Shown here piece by piece: positions 6,450 to 12,368 of a DNA stretch of 21,596 nt. The DNA comes from an uncultured Collinsella sp. (GTDB lineage: Bacteria > Actinomycetota > Coriobacteriia > Coriobacteriales > Coriobacteriaceae). The translations under genes were made by a program, and so were the position numbers. How positions within the stretch are numbered: position 1 is the first letter of the stretch; every line of letters begins with the position of its first letter. The notes under the pieces are model-generated. The model had not been told where the DNA came from. It saw only the letters and a list, made by a program, of their open reading frames with translations, and ran no database searches. The stretch spans positions 1 through 21,596 of the forward strand of contig CATYEN010000041.1 of assembly GCA_958405565.1 (NCBI GenBank). Direction: 5' to 3'.

Positions 6450-7280
6450 CTACTCCTGAGGCATAGCCGGCATGGCCACCGTGGCACCCGGGTCCTCGCC
6501 GGCGCCGTCCACGAGCGGCAGGCCGCCCTCATGCGCAGGTCCTGCCGGAACTGTCGCCGCACCGCCAAAGACGGCAGCGGAGGCCTCGTGGTTCTCGGCA
6601 ACCGCGCCCTCGGTATCAATCGCCACCTGGGGCTCGTCGTCAAAGTTGGGGACGCCCTGGGGCTTAGCTGCCGGCTCGGCGGCCGCATCGACAACGAGAT
6701 CGACATCGGCGTCGGCAGGAGCATCGCCCTCAGCCGCATCCTCGGCCACGTCCTCGCCATTCGCGGCGGCGACGGCCTCGTGCGGATCCTTGCCCTCGGC
6801 CTCGGCACGCATGCCCAGCACCAGGTTGCGCAGGCCCGCGACCGTGCCCTCCACATCGGGGGCGGGCTGGTCGGCGTGCAGGTAAGCCCAATCCATCATG
6901 AAGGTGGCAGACGACAGCGCGCCGATGGCCAGCGCATCGTCGGGACACGAAAGCTCAACCTCAAAGACGCGCTCGTCGTGCTCACTCACGCGCGTGCGAC
7001 CGCACGAGATGCTGCCGGCAAGGCCGGTCTCGTTCATGAGCTCGACCGTCACGTGCTCCAGCAGGTGGCAGAGCTCGGTCTGGCCCATGCAGTCCTGGAA
7101 CTCGCGGCCCGAATCGCCCAGGCACAGATGCTTGGCAATCGCCGGCACCAGATAGTACACGCGCGCCGTGGCCTCGATATCCTCCGAGGTCATGAGCGGC
7201 ATGCCGGGGTTCACCAGCACATGCGCGCAGATCTTGTCCTCGCTGACGGTGACCTTAAGGATGTTGAACAGGCCTGCCAT
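6450..7280 (-). CDS. Stand-alone protein resembling the cyanophycin synthetase N-terminal domain, with acidic tail
   Basis: A 276-aa protein. Residues 1-~140 resemble the N-terminal domain of cyanophycin synthetase (CphA): an LVPAIAKHLC...GREFQDCMGQTELCHLLEHVTVELMNE stretch matches the family pattern of a 'LxxxLxxHxC' helix and an 'HxxEHVxxEL' motif, followed by a beta-strand pair (VFEVELSC) and a second helix. The ATP-grasp and Mur-ligase parts of CphA are absent. Residues ~145-276 are Ala/Asp/Glu/Pro-rich and look disordered. The domain call rests on remembered motifs and is moderate. The gene lies 24 nt after the CorC-like gene with SD GGGGAG four nt before the ATG, so the two are probably co-transcribed. 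With no synthetase module in the window, polymer synthesis is not implied; a substrate-binding or adaptor role is a guess. Confidence 0.7.
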   Translation of the reverse strand: MAGLFNILKVTVSEDKICAHVLVNPGMPLMTSEDIEATARVYYLVPAIAKHLCLGDSGREFQDCMGQTELCHLLEHVTVELMNETGLAGSISCGRTRVSEHDERVFEVELSCPDDALAIGALSSATFMMDWAYLHADQPAPDVEGTVAGLRNLVLGMRAEAEGKDPHEAVAAANGEDVAEDAAEGDAPADADVDLVVDAAAEPAAKPQGVPNFDDEPQVAIDTEGAVAENHEASAAVFGGAATVPAGPAHEGGLPLVDGAGEDPGATVAMPAMPQE

Positions 7281-7304
7281 AACTCTCCCCTACTCGCCCT
7301 TGTC

Positions 7305-8678
7305 CTACTCGTCGCCGTCGTGCGGGTCGGCAAGACCCGCACCCGACGCCGCCGGCTCGTCCGCCGCGGACTCGGAATCCTTCTTATCGGTTTCGGCCGG
7401 AGCGATCACGCGAATGAGCGAGATGCGCTGGCCACGCATCGACTGCACCTTAAACTTGTACCCCGCAACCTCAAACACCTCTCCGATGTCGGGCACCGAG
7501 TCGCAAAGCTCCAAAATCCAGCCGGCGATGGTCTCATAATCATCGCTTTCCTCGAGCGGCCATCCAAGCTCAATCGCATCATCGCACGAAAAACGCCCAT
7601 CGACGAGCCACTCGCGGCGCGAGAGGCGCGTGAGGTACTTGTTATCGGGGTCGAACTCGTCCTCGATCTCGCCGACGATCTCCTCGACAATGTCCTCGAT
7701 GGTGATGATGCCGGCCGTGCCGCCGTACTCGTCCACGACCACCACGATCTGGTCGTGCGAGGTCTGCATCTCGGACAGCAGCGGCAGAATGTCCTTGGTG
7801 TCGGGCACAAAGGTGGCGTCGCGCAAAAAGTCGGCGATGGGCTGGTCACCCTTGCCGTCGAGCGCGGGCTGAATCAGGTCCTTGATGTGTGCGATGCCCG
7901 CCACGTTGTCGGGATCCTCGTGGTAGACGGGGATACGGCTGAAGCCGGTCTGGCGCATGGTGGATAGCACGCTGGCGACCGTCTCGTCGTCCTCGCACAT
8001 GGTGGTGTCCACGCGCGGCACCATGACCTCGCGGGCAACGGTGTCGCCCAGGTCGAAGATCTCGTGGATCATGCGCTTTTCCTCGTCGAGCAGGTCGTCC
8101 TGCTCCGAGACCATGTACTTGATCTCTTCCTCCGAGACGTTCTGGCGGTCGTCGGCGCTCTTAATGCGCAGGATGCGGGCCAGGCCGTCGGAGCAGGCAC
8201 CGGTCAGCCATACGAGCGGGCGGGCGATCTTCTGGAACACGGAAAGCGGTCCCACGACCTGCTTGGACACGCCCTCGGCGTTAGCCAGGCCGATACGCTT
8301 GGGCACGAGCTCGCCGATCACGATGGACACGAAGGCGACGGCAACGGTAATGATGACCGGTGCCAGCCCGCGCGCGATGGCGGAGAGCGGCGCGATGCCA
8401 AAGCTCATGAGCCACGTGGCGAGCGGGTCGGACAGGCTCGTCGAGGCGACGGCGGACGAGGCGAAGCCCACGAGCGTGATGGCGACCTGGATGGTGGCGA
8501 GCAGCTGGTCGGAGTCGGCAGCCAGCTTAATAGCACGCTCGGCGCGCTTGTCGCCCTCCTCGGCCTCGTGCTCCAGCACGGCGCGCTTGGCCGTGGTGAG
8601 GGCCATCTCGGACATAGAGAAGTAGCCGTTGATGAGGGTCAAAACGAGGGTGGTGATGAGGGAGATGGTTATGTCCAT
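7305..8678 (-). CDS. CorC/HlyC (TlyC)-family CBS membrane protein, possible Mg2+ efflux or homeostasis
   Basis: A 457-aa protein. Residues 1-~190 are a DUF21/CNNM membrane domain with four helices and the PKRIGLANAE motif. Residues ~205-325 are a CBS pair (VMVPRVDTTMCEDDETV; SRIPVYHEDPDNVAGIAHIKDL; VVVVDEYGGTAGIITIEDIVEEIVGEIEDEF). Residues ~340-425 are a CorC_HlyC domain, followed by an acidic tail. Family members (MpfA, CorB/CorC, CNNM) act in Mg2+ export or homeostasis; the old 'hemolysin' label is historical. Length is typical. The SD before ATG 8678 is weak: GGAGG lies 17 nt upstream and can pair with CTCC next to the start. It is the first gene of a unit with the CphA-N-like gene. It may balance the Mg2+ uptake genes at 0.3-3.4 kb, which is inference from family only. 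Confidence 0.9.
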   Translation of the reverse strand: MDITISLITTLVLTLINGYFSMSEMALTTAKRAVLEHEAEEGDKRAERAIKLAADSDQLLATIQVAITLVGFASSAVASTSLSDPLATWLMSFGIAPLSAIARGLAPVIITVAVAFVSIVIGELVPKRIGLANAEGVSKQVVGPLSVFQKIARPLVWLTGACSDGLARILRIKSADDRQNVSEEEIKYMVSEQDDLLDEEKRMIHEIFDLGDTVAREVMVPRVDTTMCEDDETVASVLSTMRQTGFSRIPVYHEDPDNVAGIAHIKDLIQPALDGKGDQPIADFLRDATFVPDTKDILPLLSEMQTSHDQIVVVVDEYGGTAGIITIEDIVEEIVGEIEDEFDPDNKYLTRLSRREWLVDGRFSCDDAIELGWPLEESDDYETIAGWILELCDSVPDIGEVFEVAGYKFKVQSMRGQRISLIRVIAPAETDKKDSESAADEPAASGAGLADPHDGDE

Positions 8679-8791
8679 CGGGAGTTTCTCGAACCTCCAA
8701 GATTCGGGACGTCAGTGGTAGGCGTAGATGGCGGATAAGGCAGTTGCGCCCGACGGCCACCTGGGTGGATCCGCGGGCACAGGCTCGGTCG

Positions 8792-9475
8792 TTAGATTAC
8801 GAAGAGAATCACCGCCATGAACTGGAAGATGCTACCGGCGAGCACCCACAGGTGAAACACGCTGTGCAGGTAGCGCACGTTTTTGGCGATGTAGAACGGC
8901 ACGCCCACGGTGTAGCACACGCCGCCGACGGCGAGCAGCGCCAACGCGACGGGATTCAGCAGCGCCACGAGCGCAGGCAGCTTAAAGACGACGAGCCAGC
9001 CCATCAGCAGGTAGACCAAGCCGCTTACCCAGTGCGGCTGACGCTCGCGCATAAAGCACTCGAGCGCGATGCCAATAATGGCGATGGCCCATACGGCAAA
9101 AAACAACACAGGGCCGCCGTCGTTTGCCAGTGTGATGAGGCAAAACGGCGTATAGCTGCCCGCGATGAGCAGATAGATGCAGCTGTGGTCGATAATGCGG
9201 AATACGCGCTTGGCGCCCGCGGGCTGAATCGCGTGATAGAGCGTGGAGGCCAGGTATTCGAGGATGATGCTGACGCCGTAGACGATCGCGGCGGCCATGT
9301 GTGCCGGCCCGCCGCCGCGCAGGGCAGCGAATACGATCAAAAGTACGAGGCCTGCGATACCCAGCAGGCAGCCGACACCATGGGTGACGGAGTTCATGAT
9401 CTCCTCGCCCACCGTGTACTGCGGAACGGCCGCGGCCTTAGGTCGCGGCTTGGAACTGTCGCTCGAATCGGACAT
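8792..9475 (-). CDS. Hemolysin III (HlyIII/YqfA, PAQR-like) family membrane protein
   Basis: A 227-aa protein with about seven membrane helices after a ~20-residue polar N-terminus. It keeps the PAQR/HlyIII metal-site pattern: NSVTHGVG in TM1, EYLASTLYHAI, IDHSCIYLLIAGSYTPF in the middle and HSVFHLWVLAGS near the C-terminus. The Ser, His and Asp residues are those that hold the zinc in this superfamily. Bacterial members have been linked to membrane homeostasis; hemolysis is not established for most. Start chosen at ATG 9475, which has GGAGG upstream (11-nt spacing). The ATG seven codons earlier (9496) lacks an SD and contains that GGAGG within its first codons. A TATAGT at 9511-9516 (minus) is a plausible -10. 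It is divergent from the hydrolase gene. Confidence 0.9.
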   Translation of the reverse strand: MSDSSDSSKPRPKAAAVPQYTVGEEIMNSVTHGVGCLLGIAGLVLLIVFAALRGGGPAHMAAAIVYGVSIILEYLASTLYHAIQPAGAKRVFRIIDHSCIYLLIAGSYTPFCLITLANDGGPVLFFAVWAIAIIGIALECFMRERQPHWVSGLVYLLMGWLVVFKLPALVALLNPVALALLAVGGVCYTVGVPFYIAKNVRYLHSVFHLWVLAGSIFQFMAVILFVI

Positions 9476-9510
9476 GCCGGTTACATCCTCCAACATAAAT
9501 AGTTCTCAAC

Positions 9511-9516
9511 ACTATA
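9511..9516 (-). promoter_or_regulatory. Possible -10 element for the HlyIII gene
   Basis: TATAGT on the minus strand, 35 nt before the chosen start codon. At 17-nt spacing the -35 position reads TCGCAC, which is poor, so this is a weak call. Confidence 0.35.
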
Positions 9517-9583
9517 TCAAAGCGTCTGGGTACGTGCGAAATTTGCACCTTACGTGACCTTTTGTTTACCCATTCTTTGCTTG

Positions 9584-9612
9584 TTGACGCATCAACGGCG
9601 AACATCCATAAT
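9584..9612 (+). promoter_or_regulatory. Sigma70-type promoter of the alpha/beta hydrolase gene
   Basis: TTGACG (9584-9589) and CATAAT (9607-9612) are separated by exactly 17 nt, giving an expected start near 9619 and a ~43-nt leader. The -35 lies inside the inverted repeat GTTGA-CGCA-TCAAC (9583-9596), so a dimeric regulator could bind over it. Confidence 0.6.
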
Positions 9613-9661
9613 GCGCTTGCATTAAATGTTGACATATAAACATCTTATAGGAGAGCGATTT

Positions 9662-10627
9662 ATGGCTCATAATACGCGTCCCCATCGAGGGCTCAAGATC
9701 GGTCTGGCCGTTACCGCGGTGCTCGTTGTCGCACTACTCGGATTTGCCGGCAACTTCTTGTTCGACTTTGCCCTAAACCCCCAAGCGCCTTACACCATGA
9801 AGATGATGCAGGACGGCAAGAATGCCGAAAAGGGCGAGCAGATGGATGCCGAGGAGACCGAAGCGCGGGCTTGGTTTAAGCAGAACCGCGAGAACAGCAG
9901 TCTTACCGCAGATGACGGGACTGAACTAGCTGCCTGGTATTTCGCGGCATCGGAGAACACGCACGATTATGCCGTCTGCCTGCATGGATATACGAACGAG
10001 CCCATCGGTATGGCCCGATACGTCAAGCGCTTCCACGACCGTGGCATGAACGTGCTCGCGCCCGCCGCCCGCGCCCACGAGCGTTCCGGCGGCGACTACA
10101 TCGGCATGGGCTGGCCCGAGCGACTCGATGTCGTCGCGTGGATCGGGCGGATTGTTGCGGCAGACCCCAAGGCGCGCATCCTGGTCTTTGGTGAGTCGAT
10201 GGGCGCGGCAACCGCTATGAACGTGGCGGGGGAATCTCTACCGGCAAACGTGAAGTGCATTATCGAGGACTGCGGCTATACGAGTGTGTGGGACGAGTTT
10301 TCCCTGCAGCTCAAGGATGTATTTGGCTTGCCCAGTTTTCCGCTGCTCGACGTGGCCAATCTGGTATGCAACGTACGTGCAGGCTACGACTTTCATAAGG
10401 CCAGCAGCGTGGAGCAGCTCAAGCACGCAAAGGTCCCCATGCTATTTATCCATGGTGACCAGGATACCTTTGTGCCGTACAGCATGCTCGACCAAAACTA
10501 CGAGGCGTGCGCCAGCAAGGTCAAACAAAAGCTCACCATCCACGGCGCCGCCCACGCCAAGAGCGCACAGGTCGACCCCGAGCTCTACTGGAACACGGTC
10601 AACGACTTCCTCGACGAGAATTTTTAG
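9662..10627 (+). CDS. Membrane-anchored alpha/beta hydrolase
   Basis: A 321-aa protein. One N-terminal membrane helix (~11-30, LKIGLAVTAVLVVALLGFAG) is followed by a linker and a serine hydrolase fold. Catalytic triad by motif: Ser179 in GESMGAA, Asp268 in HGDQDTFVP, His298 in GAAHAKS. The oxyanion region is CLHGYTNEP. The arrangement fits the YqkD/BAAT-like 'lid-free' group of extracytoplasmic hydrolases; the substrate cannot be told. Start at ATG 9662 has AGGAG eight nt upstream; an upstream in-frame start at 9626 has none. Monocistronic, with its own promoter (9584-9612), convergent with the DUF362 gene and followed by long hairpins. Confidence 0.88.
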   Translation: MAHNTRPHRGLKIGLAVTAVLVVALLGFAGNFLFDFALNPQAPYTMKMMQDGKNAEKGEQMDAEETEARAWFKQNRENSSLTADDGTELAAWYFAASENTHDYAVCLHGYTNEPIGMARYVKRFHDRGMNVLAPAARAHERSGGDYIGMGWPERLDVVAWIGRIVAADPKARILVFGESMGAATAMNVAGESLPANVKCIIEDCGYTSVWDEFSLQLKDVFGLPSFPLLDVANLVCNVRAGYDFHKASSVEQLKHAKVPMLFIHGDQDTFVPYSMLDQNYEACASKVKQKLTIHGAAHAKSAQVDPELYWNTVNDFLDENF

Positions 10628-10665
10628 GCAAATAGCGGCGTCTACGGCCTCCTCCAGCCCCATGA

Positions 10666-10795
10666 TTTCGGAAGTATGCGGCAAATTCTGGAACTGCCGA
10701 CCAGACCGCGGTTTTACCAACAATTTATCAGGGGTTTTGTTGGCAAAAAACGCTGCGTGCTCGGCAGTCTCGAAATTTGCCGCATACTTCCGAAA
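10666..10795. repeat. Long nested inverted repeat (130 nt) between convergent genes
   Basis: Perfect 22-bp outer arms: 10666-10687 (TTTCGGAAGTATGC...) pair with 10774-10795. After a small internal loop ACTGCCGA (10693-10700) pairs with TCGGCAGT (10761-10768), and CCAACAA (10717-10723) pairs with TTGTTGG (10737-10743). The result is one tall hairpin. It lies between the convergent hydrolase and DUF362 genes and carries no ORF of its own. The outer arm shares the core TGCGG(C/T)(A/G)AA with the hairpin at 21522-21588. It could be a REP/MITE-like element or a bidirectional transcription barrier. Confidence 0.75.
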
Positions 10796-10829
10796 AACCG
10801 CCCGCGAGCGTTGTGCTCGAGAGCGGTTT
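10795..10829. terminator. Bidirectional terminator hairpin
   Basis: AAACCGC (10795-10801) pairs with GCGGTTT (10823-10829), and inside it CGAGC (10805-10809) pairs with GCTCG (10815-10819) around a 5-nt loop. On the minus strand the stem ends in TTTTT, a good terminator for the DUF362 gene at 10879-12075. On the plus strand it ends in TTTATGTTT and could serve the hydrolase gene. Confidence 0.65.
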
Positions 10830-10878
10830 ATGTTTGAGTTACGCAACAAAAGCGCTTGATTTGTCCAATAGCCAGGCG

Positions 10879-12075
10879 CTACTTGACCTCGATGAGCTCG
10901 TACTCGCTCGTGCCCAGGCCGATCTTCTCGGCGTGCGCGATGCAGGAGCGCCAGTCGGTGTCGGGATGCGTGATGCAGAAGGGATCCTTGGCCTGCTCTC
11001 CCTCCAGATGCTCGTGGCTGTGCTCCATCTTGGCGGCGCTATCAGTGAGCTCGGTGTTAGGAAGCGGCTCGGATGCCATGACGGCGTCGGCGCAGGCTTG
11101 GTCGATGGCAACCGGATCGAAGCTCGCGAACATGCCGATGTCGTTGACGATGGGCGTGTCGTTCTCGGCGTGGCAGTCGCAGTTGGGGCTGATGTCCATG
11201 GCCAGCGAGATGTGGAAGCTCGGGCGACCGTCGACGATGGCCTTGGTGTACTCGGCGATCTTGCAGTTGAGCACATCGGCCGCGGCGTCGTAGTCGGGCT
11301 TGATGGCGTCCTGGTTGCACACGCCGATGCAGCGGCCGCAGCCCAGGCAGCGGTCGTGGTCGATGGCGGCCACGTGCACCGTGCGGGTGCTGCCGTTGGC
11401 AAGCTCGCGCTCGCGGGTGTCGTCGAACGAGATGGCGTTGTGCGCGCAGATGCGCTCGCAGGCACGGCAGCCCACGCAATGCTCGGTCGCAACGCTCGGC
11501 TTGCCGGCGGCGTGCTGCTCCATCTTGCCAGCGCGGCTGCCGCCACCCATGCCCAGGTTCTTCATGGCGCCGCCAAAGCCGGCCTGTTCATGACCCTTAA
11601 AGTGGGTGAGGCTGATCACGATATCGGCATCCATGAGCGCCTGGCCGATCTTGGCCTCGTGCACGTACTCGCCGCCCTCGACCGGGACGAGCGCCTCGTC
11701 GGTACCCTTGAGGCCGTCGGCAATGATGACCTGGCAGCCCGTGGCGTACGGGGTAAAACCGTTCTGATAGGCAGTGTCGATGTGCTCAAGCGCGTTTTTG
11801 CGGCTACCGACGTAGAGCGTGTTGCAGTCGGTGAGGAAGGGCTTGCCGCCTAGCTCCTTCACGACGTCCGCGACGGCACGGGCGTAGTTGGGGCGCAGAA
11901 AGCTCAGATTGCCCAGCTCGCCAAAGTGAATCTTGATGGCGACGAACTTGTTCTCAAAGTCGATCTGCTCAATGCCGGCGCGGCGGATGAGGCGCTTGAG
12001 CTTATCGAGCTGGCTCTCGCGGCCGTGCGTGCGCAGGTTGGTGAAGTACACCTTGGCGGGTGCAGTTGCGGTCAT
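10879..12075 (-). CDS. DUF362 protein with two [4Fe-4S] ferredoxin motifs
   Basis: A 398-aa protein. The N-terminal ~185 residues and the C-terminal part after ~265 form a DUF362 domain (KVYFTNLR, IKIHFGELGNLSFLRPNYARAV, SLTHFKGHEQAGFGGAMKNLGMGG, FDPVAIDQACADAV). Two 4Fe-4S motifs are inserted at ~195-250: CVGCRACERIC-AHNAI and CLGCGRCIGVC-NQDAI. Proteins of this layout are common in anaerobes and are annotated only as iron-sulfur or putative electron-transfer proteins; the reaction is unknown. ATG at 12075 has AGGGG eight nt upstream. Monocistronic, convergent with the hydrolase gene, terminator at 10795-10829. The ORF is complete and of normal length. Confidence 0.88.
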   Translation of the reverse strand: MTATAPAKVYFTNLRTHGRESQLDKLKRLIRRAGIEQIDFENKFVAIKIHFGELGNLSFLRPNYARAVADVVKELGGKPFLTDCNTLYVGSRKNALEHIDTAYQNGFTPYATGCQVIIADGLKGTDEALVPVEGGEYVHEAKIGQALMDADIVISLTHFKGHEQAGFGGAMKNLGMGGGSRAGKMEQHAAGKPSVATEHCVGCRACERICAHNAISFDDTRERELANGSTRTVHVAAIDHDRCLGCGRCIGVCNQDAIKPDYDAAADVLNCKIAEYTKAIVDGRPSFHISLAMDISPNCDCHAENDTPIVNDIGMFASFDPVAIDQACADAVMASEPLPNTELTDSAAKMEHSHEHLEGEQAKDPFCITHPDTDWRSCIAHAEKIGLGTSEYELIEVK

Positions 12076-12193
12076 AGATCTATCCCCTCGGTCTATATGG
12101 CGTTACAGACATAAGAGGATGGTACCCATTGGAGTGGGGTCGAAGTCAAGCGCGGAAGCGGGAGCACCTAGTCGTTGGGGACACTCTTTCACT

Positions 12194-12368
12194 ACCCGGC
12201 AGCTGGGGACGTTCCTTTCCTGCCGGCAAATGGGGACAGTCCTTACCACCCCGGCCGGCAACCCGGCGAGTCGGCAAAGACTGTCCCCCGACGACTGATC
12301 GTTTAAGTCTGTCCCCAATGACCACTTTTGGTCGTTTAAGCCTGTCCCCAATGACTACCCAATGACTA
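12194..12368. repeat. REP-like intergenic element, copy A
   Basis: About 175 bp, roughly 90% identical by eye and in the same orientation as copy B (15854-16028). Its parts are a CCGGCAG/CTGCCGG hairpin, a second inverted repeat built on TGGGGACAGTC (12231-12247 with 12273-12289, a few mismatches), then repeated units containing GTTTAAG(T/C)CTGTCCCCAATGAC. The GGGGACAG ends are like those of REP elements linked to Y1 (RAYT/IS200-like) transposases, from memory. A further partial GTCGTTGGGGAC lies at 12171-12182. Its right edge contains the stop codon (12366-12368) of the FtsX permease gene. No transposase is present here. Confidence 0.8.

Noticed and set aside
6444..6454. GTAGGCCTAC palindrome at the end of the CphA-N-like gene, with TAGGCCTA-like words also near 16066 and 19551
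   Set aside because: Short, GC-biased six- to ten-mers expected by chance; no consistent context.
6162..7967. 601-aa plus-strand open frame
   Set aside because: It runs opposite three well-supported genes (YtxH-like, CphA-N-like, CorC-like); low-complexity Arg/His composition and no motif.
12103..12351. 82-aa minus-strand open frame inside REP-like copy A
   Set aside because: It is composed of the repeat units themselves and has no ribosome binding site or homologous feature.
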